The translations under genes and the position numbers were made by a program. From Sinotaia quadrata (taxonomy: Eukaryota > Mollusca > Gastropoda > Architaenioglossa > Viviparidae), in assembly GCA_028829895.1 (NCBI GenBank), contig CM054180.1, positions 117,154,973 to 117,218,972 of the forward strand: DNA of 64,000 bases, read 5' to 3'. Each line of letters opens with the position of its first letter. Position 1 is the stretch's first letter. Below the pieces are notes generated by a model. That model did no database searches and was not told where the DNA came from. It saw only the letters and a program-made list of their open reading frames with translations. This document shows, piece by piece, positions 50,540 through 63,732 of this stretch.

Positions 50540-52160
50540 GTTGTTGAACCAAAGTTTCGGAACCTTACCAAGATTCTGGAAGTTCCAATGTTTTACGGAG
50601 GATGTGAGCATGTCCGAGGAGTGCTTCTTTTAGTACTGGGGCGAGTCTGTGGTTTCCAGGTAGTTTATTCAGATAGCCTTTCAACGTGTATGTTATGCTT
50701 CCCACGGCTCCTATCACTACCAGTCTCTGGATTTCAAATTTCAAAGCTTCATATTTTTCTATTTTTTTCTCTTTCTATTATTTTTGTTATATTTCTATCA
50801 CTTGGAATCAGCGACATCAGTGAATGCTGATGCTTTGTTAGATTTACTGATAACTTCAATGTCTGGTCTTTGATGTAGTAATCACTCGATTCGTACTTAT
50901 CTTGAAGTCACACGGCATTTTGACTTCTTCTGTCTCAGTGATGGTGCATCCATGCTCTTTCTTGGATTATCACTCAATAGTTCTCACATAAGTGTGACTT
51001 TTGCCACTTCGTTGTGACTTTCGGAGAATTCTATTTCAGCAGAAACTGATATCATGTTAGTATATGTTTTGTTGTTTCCATCCCTGTTTTTTTTTTTTTT
51101 TTGCAGGGTCTGCAATTAGAATCATTTGAGATTTTCATGATTTTTGTTTTGCGTGATTTCGTGATTATTGCACAGCTCTTATGAGTGCCTCTATTTTTGG
51201 CTTAAAAATCTGCTTCTTTCATCCACCTGTTTATTGATTTTTATTTTGATGTTTCATCAATTTGTTGCACATATTGGCCAAGGAGAGGTTTTGGGTTCCC
51301 ACTATTTGCTAATAATTCCTTCTTTTGTTGTTTCTCCATGTTTCTTATTTTGTTTGTTTGGCGTTTCTTTGAGGGGGTTGGTATAATTCACTCCATTTTT
51401 ACTGCTTCTATCAATGGCTCATCTATGCTTATACCCGAGTTGTGGTCCAGAAGGCCTATAATTTCTCCTTCAATGACATTTTTAATTTTCTTGAGTCCTC
51501 TGCCTCCTATTTTCCGAGATACAGAAAGCCTGTTTACATTGCTTCTGGGCGAGGGCTTAATGTATTGTGAGTATTTTGTTTCTGTCCAAATCATATATCA
51601 TTTGTTGTCCAGTCTATGATGCCTCCAATGTGGCTGATTACAGGTATTGCGCCCCATTTAGGTTTGACTTGAGAACTTTGTAACCCGTTTTTCTTACTCT
51701 TTCTTAACTTTGGACTTTAAATCACCGTGTACATTTTCTTGATGTTGCAGTATCTCCAGGTATTTATATGCTTTATTTAATGGAATCATAGTTGATTCTT
51801 TATCCAATGTCGAATTGTTGATCTTCAGCTGTTTCGATGCATGATAATTCTTACACATTCCTCAGGGCTTAACTTTATGTTGTGTCGTCAACTGCAAACC
51901 TTGACAGTACTGATCAGCGAATTGATGTCATGTTCCTTTTTACTCTACATTTTTTTTTATCGGCCATATACATGAAATGGCTAATAATCTGTCCTAATTT
52001 CATTTCATTTTGTATCCAAATCCTCTTTTCTGGATGACTTGACTGACATGACTCGGGGAAATGCAGAACAACCGTGGTGAGAGAAAGGTTCCAAAGTTTA
52101 TTGGTATGTCTGTAATTTCTGTGTTGTTGCATGTGCGGGTGGTTTTCCAGCTTGTCATTA
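50540..52160 (-). pseudogene. Non-LTR retrotransposon (LINE) reverse-transcriptase ORF, C-terminal relic
   Basis: Minus-strand reading in shifting frames gives ISHFMYMADKKK (a decayed F-x-DD-like region), YKYLEILQHQENVHGDLKSK, RLSVSRKIGGRGLKKIKNVI and, near the end, EIQRLVVIGAVGSITYTLKG then YLNKLPG...LLGHAHILRKTLEL. This order matches the part downstream of the RT active site in a widespread group of animal LINE polyproteins (KYLGI-Q...GGRGL...VVIGALG...LLGTAHILRK). Many stops make it dead. The 5' part is not present to the right of 52160. Confidence 0.72.
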
Positions 52161-54373
52161 ATGTTTGGATTAGGTCTTGTACTTTTGATGCTTGATTTTA
52201 CATTTCAAGAAACTATAAATGTAAAACTAAGTCATATTATTATTATTATTTAATGTATTATTATTAATTAAAAGGCTAATGCCTCATATTAAGAGGTGAC
52301 CTTATCTGCCGTCAGCAATAATTTGATGTATAAGAGATTTATGGAGTCAACAATCAGAGATTTGTTCATCACAATATGTTGTTGCTCGAGTTTTATTTTA
52401 ATGACTACCACACAGAAATTTGTGATTTATCATACTTTTGCATGAAATATACGCCACTCACTCACTCACTCATATCATATAATCTGCAGTTCTTATAATT
52501 TAAAGAATTTGCCTTCAAATTATATTCTTATGTTTTTGACACGTTCGCCAGTAATTCTTATTGTGACGTATGCACGTGAAATGTAGGAGGAAGGAAAGAC
52601 GAGAAGAGAGTAAAATGCTGTTCGTTTAATTACCTTCTCTCTTGCTGGCTGGAAAACCTAACCCGGTTTCCAAGGCAATTGCACCCACTCTCAGTAAACA
52701 AATACAAGAGATGTACAAAGACAGGACGTATCACAAAATGTCTAGTCAAAGGAAAACATACAATATTTCATCTAGCTCGAAGCCTCCACAAAATTCCCTT
52801 TGTGAATGAAGTCCTTATGACACATACGAACGTGATGGAACAAGAAACGGAGTCAATATTAATAACTTTAAGGGAATTTAATAAAGTAAACAAAATTAAG
52901 TGAAATAGAAATAAAACAAGATATAATGCCCAGGTGGATTGGAATAATATACAGTTCATTGTCCTCAGAATTAAAGGAGGATTTCAATGCACAGTCTAAG
53001 GTAAATACGAGCAATGTCTTTGTTAATGTCTTTCTTTTGCGAATTATCTTTCGCTAGGGAGGTCACAACCAGGCGTCCACAGCCCTACAAGCATTGGCTT
53101 GTCATCGTCCTTGGTCCAGTTAAAGGAAGGCATGGTTTGGAGACCATACATTAGCCAAGTAGCCTACTGGTGTCTCCTCGCACAAGGTGCCAGACCTTTG
53201 CTGGCAATTATTTACTGAATTATTAAATCAAGGGTTTCCCACAAGTCCACAAATTTATGATCATATTCAGTCTGGGAAATATACTAAAGGAGCCAAACAC
53301 TCACTATAGGAGATGCTGTTGTGGGTCCAAAAGGCAGTCCAATATCGGTTTCTCTGACTTAACACTATTTAAGTTTTCTGACATCTGTTGATGCTGAGGG
53401 ACATGTTCCGCTCATATGGACACTTCAGGTCCACTTGCAGTAGTGGAAGTGGTGACAAGTCAGACGAGAGATTAAATAAGGGTGAGTTTAATTAAAATGT
53501 CAGACTTTAGAACAAGTTTAAAATCACTACTTTTATAGTGGTTTAAAGTAATAAATTATGAACTATTATCACTATTTAAATTATTATGATTAAAGTTCAA
53601 CATATTATTCTGGGTTCAGCTATTTTTTTTATATGTTATTAAAATATTAAAACCGTGAGAAGGTGGGTGGACATGCCACACTATAACAAATCAATGTTAG
53701 CTAAATTCTATTCATTTACAATTTATTTAATAGTTTTTAGTATATCAAATTCTGGACCAGCGGCCAAAGTCTGAGGAATTCTTTGTATGAATTTATCTCA
53801 AGAGTAGCTAAATATGCAAACCATACTTTGGAAACATAGTCTGGATTGTCAAAAGTTCTAGAATGGTAAATCCTTCAGTGTTTTTTGTTTTGTTTTTGTC
53901 ATGCTATCTTTAATCTTTCATTCATCTGTAGCAGCAATGAAACTAGACACATTCATCTGTAAATAACAATAAAGGAAAAGGAAGGAAAGAAATTTTAGTG
54001 AGGACATCAACCAAGTGACCTGCCTATGACCGCGAAAGTTGAGCCCTTCCTCACGCTGCGTTTACCTCCCTTTGATTTCCGCACATGTTCACAGTCCCAG
54101 CTCTGGTTCTGTGTCATCATGAATGCTGCTATTCCAACCACCGTCTGGGTAGAATTTCCTCCATAGACTCACAGCAACTGATCCATCAGGGATCTTCCTA
54201 GATTATTTTGGCTTAAAGGAGCCCCAGCCCTTCACTGCTTGCGCCCTAGTGCGTGTTTCCTGTTAAAAAGGCCATTTGGAGAAAGGGGTGGTTCGCCCTT
54301 TTAATGGCCAAAAGAGAAAGGCTCCAGTCAATTAGCTCAACCAGCACAACGAAACAAAACAATGCAAGTCAAC

Positions 54374-54377
<4 letters not shown>
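52161..54377. other. Non-coding sequence
   Basis: A weak plus-strand open stretch at 52679-52903 has no recognisable motif. Nothing else was identified. Confidence 0.45.

Positions 54378-54412
<35 letters not shown>
54378..54412. repeat. (GA)n microsatellite
   Basis: About 17 GA units. Confidence 0.95.
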
Positions 54413-54414
<2 letters not shown>

Positions 54415-54610
54415 GATCAACATGGCTATCGCTAGCTTCATTATAAATATAAACACGAATCGTGATGCATTGGTGTCCTGTCGATATTTTCTTTAAATAC
54501 TATATCTAACCCGATTAATACCTAGCACCTGCTTCCGAGCTGTTTTTATTTATATTTTTAATATCACGCTTTCCCTACGTAACGCTCCGTCAAAATTAAA
54601 TACCGTGTAT

Positions 54611-54849
54611 CTTACTGTTTCGGATATCACTAGTTACTTACTGTTTCGGATATCACTAGTTACTTACTGTTTCGGATATCACTAGTTACTTACTGTTTCG
54701 GATATCACTAGTTACTTACTGTTTCGGATATCACTAGTTACTTACTGTTTCGGATATCACTAGTTACTTACTGTTTCGGATATCACTAGTTAATTACTGT
54801 TTCGGATATCACTAGTTAATTACTGTTTCGGATATCACTAGTTAATTAC
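54611..54849. repeat. 26-bp minisatellite, nine copies
   Basis: Unit CTTACTGTTTCGGATATCAC plus TAGTTA, nearly perfect. The last three junctions carry AATTAC in place of ACTTAC. On the minus strand, six junctions read ACA/GTAAGT, a consensus 5' splice site. Confidence 0.97.
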
Positions 54850-55989
54850 GCTATTCAACAAATAGCATTTAAAATTTAATAACAACTAGTGTTGATTATT
54901 TTGCGCAAAGTACGCAATACTATATGTCTTTCTCTAGTTGTGGCTGTCTGGAACATTTAAACAGATACGACGTCTTCTTAAAGCAGGCTTGTGACCCAAA
55001 TATTATTCGTAATCCGCCTTTGAACCATTAATGAGACAAAGCCAGCGATTGGTCCTTTTTTCTGGGTTTTAGGTTAAGATATTTTGCCAATGGTCATATT
55101 ATTCTTGTGTTTAAAGACAAACATTACTCAATTACTTCTCTCTGCTATTTCTGGTTGCTGAAGCCGAGGAAAGATAAGAGGGCTTCAGTCGTCTGGCAAA
55201 TTCTATTTTTATTAGTATCCACTATTCTGATCAGCCAGTACAAGTGACAACTGCCCGTTTACCTACTAACTGTTTTCACAGTTCATTAAGAGCTCTCTCT
55301 TCCGGCGGAAGTATCGGCCATCCTTTGACACACCTCACGCTCTTCCCTCCCTTGTCTCACATTGGCGCACACTGTCGTTAAGCCGACTATTTATTCTTCC
55401 AACACATAACCCATGGGCAAGCTGACTGAATGTCGTCATTGTATTCGATTAGACATCTGTATATCTGTTTTTCTACAGTTTGTGCTTGGTAGATATAATT
55501 AGTTCCTGTCCTGAGTTTCAAAATACAAATACCGAAATATCATTAATAATAATAATTTGCTTCAGATGCATTCTTCTTACACTGTCTGTCTCGTTAGTAT
55601 GTCTGTCTGTCTCTTTCTATATATATTCATTATTTTTGCTACCATTGAGGGGTAGGGTGGGGTGGGGTGGAGTGAGGTAGGAGCGCCGCAATAATTGGGA
55701 AACCAAAGATGGAAACGATGTGAGAAGTACAATTAATCTCACCTACATTTCTGACAGCCTTCCTTGAGAGCCCACGCATCCACTTCCAGAGGCATGACTT
55801 TGGAAAATTCAAACAAATTTGTCAAATCATAACAGCATAACAGTTGCTAGTGTGACAGCAAAAGGGAGGTGCGTGTGATGTGTGTGTGTGGGCGTGTGGG
55901 CGTGGGTGGGTGTATGTGTGTTAAATTGGAGTAAATATAGAAAATATAAAATTGATATATCGTGTCCACCAGTAGCAATGACACAAAAT
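54850..55989. other. Non-coding sequence
   Basis: Nothing recognised. Confidence 0.5.
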
Positions 55990-56515
55990 ATAGCCAAATC
56001 ACTGTAAACGTTACGTTTGTCTGCTCTTTGACTTAGCGAAGTATTGATAGGTAGTGTAGCCAGTTCACTGTAAACGTTACGTTTGTCTGCTCTTTGACTT
56101 AGCGAAGTATTGATAGGTAGTGTAGCCAGTTCACTGTAAACGTTACATTCGTCTGCTCTTTCACTTAGTGAAGTACTGATTGGTATTGTATGCAGTTCAT
56201 TGCATAATAATTCTATCACTGAGCGTTATATTTGTCGGCTCTTTGAGTTGTGACGTACTGATAGGTATTGTAATCAGTTCGTTACATAATAATTCTATCA
56301 CTATAAACGTTACATTTGTCGGCTCTTTGAGTTGTGACGTACTGATAGGTATTGTAATCAGTTCGTTACATAATAATTCTATCACTGTGCGTTATATTTG
56401 TCGGCTCTTTGACTTAGTGACGTACTGATAGGTATTGTAATCAGTTCGTTACATAATAATTCTATCACTGTGCGTTATATTTGTCGGCTCTTTGACTTAG
56501 TGACGTACTGATAGG
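55990..56515. repeat. Composite minisatellite: 66-bp then about 82-bp units
   Basis: Three units with ACTGTAAACGTTACGTTTGT and CTCTTTGACTTAGCGAAGTA, then about four longer related units adding CAGTTCGTTACATAATAATT. The longer unit looks like the shorter one with an insertion that was then amplified. Confidence 0.92.
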
Positions 56516-56984
56516 AAGAGCAAAGAGTATATCCGTTTAATCCCTGGTACTTAATCTGTCTGTAGCCGACACCCTTTAGTATTTAATACGTGTTCTCGCA
56601 CTCCTTACCAAAAATTCTGGAAGTGTTTCTCGTAACGAAAGAATTGCGGTGCTGCCACTTCGTTATCTGCGCTTGCGTCAAAAGATAACCAACAGTGTTG
56701 CGGTACATAATATTTTATATCGAGATAATTTCACTGTAAATAGCTTGCGGAGAAAAGAATGCAAAAGATTGTGCTTCTTTGTGCATGACAATAATCGGTT
56801 ACAGATATCATGTTAATAAATATATAGCTTTTACGACACAGAGTAAGAGAGTAGTACTGACAAGCCTGTGTTTAATTTGTGTTTCCTTTGGTTTACCTTT
56901 CAGTGTGTGTGTGTATGTGTGATGTCACACCATGCTCTAAATCACAATCTGATGTAATTTAAACTTTAAATTTAAACTTTGTGT
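56516..56984. other. Non-coding sequence
   Basis: Nothing recognised. Confidence 0.5.
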
Positions 56985-57295
56985 TATCTTTCTCTCATTC
57001 TCTCATTTTATTTTTTCACTCTTTTTCTCTCTCATTCTCTTTTTACTCTATCATTCTTTCTCTCCTTTTCTCTCTCTCATTCTCTCGTTCTTTCTCTCTT
57101 TCTCTCATTCTCTTTTTTCTCTCTTTCTTTCTCTCTTTCTCTTTTTTCTCTCTCATTCTCTCTTTCTCTCCTCTTCTCTCTCTCTCATTCTCTCCTTTTC
57201 TCTTTTTCTTTCTTTCTCTCTTTTCTCTCATTCTCCTTTAGTTCTTTCTCTTTCTCTCTTTTCTCTTTCTTTCTCTTTCTTTTTTTTTCTCTCAT
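56985..57295. repeat. (CT)-rich pyrimidine tract
   Basis: About 300 bp of almost pure pyrimidine on the plus strand (CTCTTTCT variants). The open frames through it are low-complexity and not genes. Confidence 0.95.
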
Positions 57296-57919
57296 TCCAG
57301 CCTTGTTACTTCTCTTTATATTTCTATTTCTATACATATGCAATAAATGTGGGTTTGCATGCAGTTTTGTACATATCTATACATATCCAATAAATATGGG
57401 TTTGCTTGCAGTTTTGTACATTTCTTGTAATGAGAAACATTAGCATATACTTTTTTCACCCCACATTTACCAATCAACTCTTATCTTTAGAGCTTGTCTG
57501 ATGAATTGTGCGTGAGAGACATGACATGAGAGAGGGAAGGGTATGAGGTTGTCATCCAATGCTTACCAGAAGTGCACTCAAACAGCTGTGTCCAAGGGGC
57601 GGGAAGGTAGAAAAGCAGCAATATTGATCGCCTAGCAAAACCTTCCAAGATATATGTTACGCAACTCTATACTCTTTTTTTACATTTGGTAATTCTATAT
57701 TGTTATTTATATCTGATAACTCCATATTATTTTTTTTTTATTTGGCAACTCTGTTCTTATTTATTGCATTTGCCAGCTCTGTTTTACAATCAGCTCTTGT
57801 GAAACGAATACTATACACACCAACATTAGACAAACTGCACACACATTTTCATCCTCATCTTCACATGCACACGCACGCGCGCACACACAAAGACAGAATA
57901 CCATACACTCATCAGATAA

Positions 57920-58219
57920 GTACGCACGTTCCAATGGCATATGAATGGCAGTCAGTTCCAGGGAAGTACGCACGTTCCAATGGCATATGAATGGCAGTCA
58001 GTTCCAGGGAAGTACGCACGTTCCAAAGGCATATGAATGGCAGTCAGTTCCAGGGAAGTACGCACGTTCCAATGGCATATGAATGGCAGTCAGTTCCAGG
58101 GAAGTACGCACGTTCCAATGGCATATGAATGGCAGTCAGTTCCAGGGAAGTACGCACGTTCCAATGGCATATGAATGGCAGTCAGTTCCAGGGAAGTACG
58201 CACGTTCCAATGGCATATG
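57920..58219. repeat. 46-bp minisatellite, six to seven copies
   Basis: Unit TACGCACGTTCCAATGGCAT then ATGAATGGCAGTCAGTTCCAGGGAAG, nearly identical copies. Confidence 0.97.
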
Positions 58220-58860
58220 AAGAACGAGAGAAATGATTTCGCTCTAAACCCATTCGTCGTTCCAGAGACGGTCATGAAATGATGACATGCTCTGATTCCG
58301 GTATTGATTGCTGGTAGCACAGTTGCAGTCTCCTGCAAGCAGAAACCTCTGTCAATCAATCAGGCACACGTGTGTATGTGAGTGGGGGTGTGCATGTACT
58401 TGTGTATGTGTGCATGCGCGCGATCGAGTAACGAGCGTGCTGGAACATGTGGTGATTGAGGAACGGAAATTAAGATGAACAAGTCGCATCAGCTATGCCT
58501 CCTATTTCTCCAAAATATTAAAAAAATAAAATTAAATGTTTTAATATATTAACTGAGCGTTGATTAAAAATAACTATTGCCTGCACCTATCCATTGAATT
58601 TGTATACGATGATTTCACCAAACAATAATATTACAAGAGTCTTATTAGATTTTCATACGATGAACAGGAGGCAGAAAGTTCAAGTAATGTTCCTATTTAA
58701 AGATATATATTTTAAGACATATGCAGAGTTGAAAAAAAGCAGCTCATTCCAGGTGGCGGGACTATGACCATTGACTATAATTATCGTAAGACTGTATATC
58801 TTAGTGGCTCACATGACGATGATAATAGCAACATTATCGAAATGACAACGAAGATACTAT
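58220..58860. other. Non-coding sequence
   Basis: Nothing recognised. Confidence 0.5.
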
Positions 58861-58884
58861 TATTACTATTCCTGCTACTGTTTG

Positions 58885-58960
58885 TGTTACTAACTCCACT
58901 GTTGTTACTAACTCCACTGTTGTTACTAACTCCACCGTTGTTACTAACACTACTACCAGA
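58885..58960. repeat. 18-bp tandem repeat, about four copies
   Basis: Unit CTAACTCCACTGTTGTTA. Confidence 0.92.
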
Positions 58961-59499
58961 CATAGTTCTTCATATTCTAGGTGATTAGTAACAACGCTGA
59001 TGATGATGACATCAACATTAATTACAACCATACCTCCATTACTATTACTACTACGACTACTACTAATCAACCCTATTGAATAGTAAATGTCTCTTTACAA
59101 TCCCCAAGCCCTCAACATTCATGACTTACGAACGGAGTGAATGTGGATCGCGCGTTAAAAATCCCAGTGGCTAAGGTTGTGCTAGAACCCATGGCCTTCT
59201 TATGAGTCTGGCACAATGACCACAGCCAACGAGCTCTACAAATTAAACTCAGCACGGAGCTGTTAACCTTGAAGACTAAAGAATTTCTAGACTTTTGACG
59301 GTTAATGAAACTGAAATGAAATGTCGTCACTTGGATGTCTAACACAATCACTGGTTGCTGTTCAAAACCTTCCATGGAAAAATCTAAATAACTGATGAAG
59401 CATATAGCACCAATTTCATTTCAGTCTGTGTGTGCGTACGTACTATTCTCAGACGTCTGTGTGAATTTCTCACCAGCATTCATGCTTTCGATTTTTTAA

Positions 59500-59640
59500 G
59501 CTACAGTTTGTCCGAGACACACACATTATCATCCATTGTCAGTCCACTGTTTGTCCGGAACACAAATTATATCATCCATTGTCAGGCTGCAGTTTGTTCG
59601 GACGCACATACTGCCATCCACTGTCAGGACAGATCTGGCG
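59500..59640. repeat. Degenerate tandem repeat, about 50-60 bp
   Basis: Three units built on GTTTGTCCGGAACACA and ATCATCCATTGTCAG. Confidence 0.8.
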
Positions 59641-60850
59641 ATTTACCCCTCGGGACACGTTAGTACCTAACACACAACATTTACACCATAGGACACACAA
59701 CATTTACACCTTGGGACACACAAAGTGCAGTCCTTTCAAATGAAAGGATCAAATTTGCTCAGCACCCAGGTAGAGCTTCAAGCAATACATCTTGATAGTG
59801 TTTCGGTCTGCATCATTTAACCCCCTCTTTGACGTCGGTCGCCACTGAGCTCTCTACATTTACAAACATCTAAAGTGGCGATCTAAAAAAACAGAGAGCT
59901 TTGGCTTGTGCTTTTAACACGCACAAACATTGCAGAAAAACAGATTTATCATATACAAGTAGATCACTGACTAATTCAAATCAGCCTTTTAAGAATTGTA
60001 ATGGAACTATTAGGTGCATATATGAACACAATTAAAATATATATTATCACAACCTTGTAGGAAAGAGTGTAAACAATTTTATGGACTTTTAGTGAAAAGT
60101 CAACTATGCACTGGCAATGTTATGAGTGAAGCCGTAAAAAGATTAATTCTGGAGGAAAAATAACATATGCTATGACGCTAATAACATTACCAACACACTT
60201 CACAGACACAAGTGAATTCGGCAAATTGCGCTTCTGTTTCATCTCTAGATCAAGCTAGTTTAGCACCAGGGCTGGCAAGTACACAAGTTAACGTTTTTTC
60301 TGGTCTATGCATATTTATGCAGATGAACAGCGGGTTCAGATATTTATTTATTATTTGAGTACAGCCCAAATAAATAGAAGACTGTGGACAGCTCTGTCAA
60401 TAGGGAAACAGGGAAAAAAGGCTCACGAAGCATGCAGACAAACAGATGCCAAGTTAAAACTATGCTAAAGGCCAAAGAGCACTGACGTCAGTGCCTTATT
60501 TCTTGACGTCATCTATCCCTACGTCACTTTCGTTCTGCTGCAATTTTGTGAATGACGACATTTTAATCTCTACAGTTAGGCATTCCAATAAGCGACAGAA
60601 AATAAGATAAACATAAAAATGCATGCACATACTCACACTATTCAATGACTGTTATTTATTCTGATGAAAACGACTGTTATTGTAATTATTCTTACACTGT
60701 CCTGTCAGTGCGATTATACTCGTAATATCATGTAACATTTCTCATGATCAATATATAATTAATGTAAGAAAAGCTATTACAATAATAATTAAAGAAATTA
60801 TGGTTATGCGTGTGCGTGCACGTGCGAATCACCAGCATACGCAAAAATAC
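59641..60850. other. Non-coding sequence
   Basis: Apart from the CRE-like cluster at 60483 nothing was recognised. Confidence 0.5.
60483..60527. promoter_or_regulatory. Cluster of CRE-like sites
   Basis: Two consensus TGACGTCA palindromes (60483-60490 and 60504-60511) and a TACGTCAC half-site within 45 bp. TGACGTCA is the CREB/ATF target. Function is inferred from clustering only. Confidence 0.35.
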
Positions 60851-60854
60851 CACA

Positions 60855-60939
<85 letters not shown>
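60851..60939. repeat. (CA)n microsatellite
   Basis: About 40 CA units. Confidence 0.97.
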
Positions 60940-60941
<2 letters not shown>

Positions 60942-61608
60942 GCACACCGTAGTCCTATCAAAGACTGTGCATTTTCGTATTGTCCAAACTGCTAGAGTGA
61001 AAGATTCTCGTCCCTCCGTTTACATACCAATCCACTGATATCGATTTTAATTTTCTTCGCTTATTAAGCTTTTTTTTTTCCGGGCACCTCTGCTCTCCTT
61101 TGGCTTCAGTGACGATCAGGTCCCTTGACTGAAAGCAGAATAAAGTACGCCTGTGGAAAGGCAGAGAGTGGGTCTTGCCACGGGTACCCTCATTCACTGC
61201 ACGGTCAAAGACAGGAGATATATCGCCAAAGAAAGGGATGGACAATTTGCGCGCACGTGTCTGTGCGCGTGCATGTACGTGCGCGCGTGCGTACATTTGT
61301 GAGTGTCAGTATGTAAAATGAATGAAAGTTTGTGCGTAAGCTTCGTCTCAGTGCGAGATGAAAATGTGTGCGTGCGTGTATGTTTGTATGGTTTGAACAT
61401 GTGTGTGTGTGGGAGGGGGTCGAGTGCAGAAGTGTGCCAAAATTTGTGACAGTACCCGTATGTTTGTTTCTTTGCAAACATCATCTCGGTGGAGAGATGA
61501 CATGGAAGTATGCATATTTGTTTGCGGGTATATATAAGTGTGTATATATAATACAAGTGCGTGTGCTCGCGTACATGTGTTTCACTATTCGTTGAAGTGT
61601 GAGTGCAT

Positions 61609-61610
<2 letters not shown>
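60940..61610. other. Non-coding sequence
   Basis: GTGTGCG-rich in places; the long minus-strand open frames across it are low-complexity. Confidence 0.5.
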
Positions 61611-61663
<53 letters not shown>

Positions 61664-61765
61664 AGAGAGAGGGAGGGAGAGAGAGGGAGGAAGAGATGGT
61701 GGAAGGAAGAGGGGGGGGGAGAAAAAGTGAGAGAGATCTAGAGATAGAGAGAGACAGAGAGAGAG
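61611..61765. repeat. (GA)n-rich purine tract
   Basis: GA repeats grading into GGGAGA and GGAAGA purine sequence. Confidence 0.95.
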
Positions 61766-62164
61766 AAGAGGGGTTAAGCATGATGAAGTGGAGGTGTACT
61801 GTGATCGACTCATAACACTGAACATTGCTAAGTAAATAACTACATAGTCACTAAGATGAACATAGGCAAAACACATATTAGTCCTAGGACGAAATTTAAT
61901 AGCAGACTGTTTCAGAATCCAATGGGCCTTGCTAATAGTAAGTCGAATGCCAAGTTTCTACTAAGAATGTATTTAAAGGAATTTGTTATGTAAAATCATA
62001 TGACGTCAACCTGGCGCAGTGGATACGGTAAAATACGTTAAAAATGCGGTTGCCATTATACAGATATTTATCAAAATAGTAATTTACCTTGCGTACCTTA
62101 CATTATTTTGATATTATTATATAGTCATACAATCACTGCGCAGCATTACCTCTACCTTGTTGTA

Positions 62165-62309
62165 CAGGTACTTATTCAATGGCCTCTTCTGATAACAATT
62201 ATTGTACAAGCACACTGTAACATGCCACTAATATATAGGTACATATTCAATGGCCTCTTTTGATATCAATTATTTTAACAAGCGCACTGTAACATACCAC
62301 TAATATATC
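62165..62309. repeat. Tandem duplication of about 73 bp
   Basis: CAATGGCCTCTTCTGATAAC and AGCACACTGTAACATGCCAC blocks occur twice in order. Confidence 0.92.
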
Positions 62310-63694
62310 CGGATTATTATATGCATGAATTTTAGTTGAAATTGCATGTCTTATTATCACATAAAGCACTTCATCATAATAAATATAGCAGATTATTACG
62401 CTTATTTTACAGATACATTGTAACAGTTATATAATTGTGGTACAATATAATGCATTATGACGAAGGCAACTGCCGTGATCCACAAATCACCTTCTGTTAT
62501 ATTTATGCATTAAAACATACATCTTATAATATTGTGTACTGCGAAAATTCGTTATCTTTCAGTAAAGAATATTTCTAATAAATACTTTACAGAAAACGTG
62601 TATTTCTTGCTGACATTCAAATTACAATATTCCAACAACATATACACGCATAGTCGGAACTGTCAAGGATTTGGAAAGACCAAATTACAAGCTGCTACAA
62701 TAATCTTTCATTGCATCGTTATTAATGAGAATCTCCACACTTCCTCTTCTATCCCTAATTATCTAACTATACCTGTCTCGATGCCTATCCGTCTGTCGAA
62801 ATGTAATATCCATCCATCCATATACGTATATATATATTATTTGATGGATACATACTATATGTCCAGGAACATTTTGACCAAACAATTATCAGAAGCTAAT
62901 CTAGTCGAAACGAACTGTTTCTTCTGTGTTCTAACTCCACTTTTGATGTCATCCATATGTAGACAGTAATGTCATTAGGAGAAGATGACCAGAGGTGTTA
63001 ATGACGACATTTGTGAGATGTATTTGCTTCAAAACGAGACGCAGCGTAACCATGTCCAAATGGTTTCGTTCTAAATGACAACATAACCAAAATTTTGAAA
63101 AATAGACGTTACGCTTTTAAGTGGGTAATAAGCATTATACAGTTTATTTCAGACAAATGTTACTTGTTATTGTTTAAATTTAATTCACCATCATCTTTTC
63201 ACGTACAAGAGTATACTTCTGTTGGTTTTTTTTCAAATTTCAAATTTTAAACGCAAAGAATCCCTATAAAATTTTTGAAAAGAATTTTTTTTAATATTTC
63301 AATTTTTGAAAAGAATTTTTTTTAATATTTCAATTTTGATTTCGTGGCTTCAGATTGTAATTAATAAATTAATTAAAAGCATGCTTAAGTATCAGACTAT
63401 TTCAAATAAGACTCATGCCGATGGTGTATTTATTCTGGTGGCTAGAGCACTCACCTTATTAAGACAAATAGAAAATATTAAAGTGCTCACAGTGCATCAT
63501 GACCTACTAAATGCAAGACACTGACATAAACACGTGGGAGGAATCTGGGTCATTAGTCACCCCACAACAAAGCCGGAAAGACGTCACTCATGCCATTAAT
63601 ATGGAAGACTTCGTTAATGTCAAGAAATGAAATTGCGGACAGGTGTGCTCAGTCGATTTGCAATGCAGTACCGGTTTTATGAAAGCTATGTGAC

Positions 63695-63696
<2 letters not shown>

Positions 63697-63730
<34 letters not shown>
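63697..63730. repeat. (TG)n microsatellite
   Basis: About 17 TG units. Confidence 0.95.

Positions 63731-63732
<2 letters not shown>

Noticed and set aside
54611..54849. Nine regular direct repeats considered as a CRISPR array
   Set aside because: The units are contiguous with no unique spacers, and the genome is eukaryotic; it is a minisatellite.
56979..57443. 154-codon plus-strand frame of Phe, Ser and Leu
   Set aside because: It is the translation of a CT-rich tract.
57920..58219. 46-bp direct repeats considered as a CRISPR-like array
   Set aside because: No variable spacers; ordinary minisatellite.
61194..61876. Long minus-strand frames rich in Ser, Leu, Pro and His
   Set aside because: They translate the GA/CT and GTGCG microsatellites and have low-complexity sequence only.
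61990..62050. TGGCGCAGTGGATACGG resembling a tRNA A-box
   Set aside because: No B-box, no cloverleaf and no acceptor stem could be paired.
62532..62969. 145-codon open frame on the plus strand
   Set aside because: No recognisable motif, AT-rich composition like the flanks, and no supporting splice or neighbour context; most likely chance.
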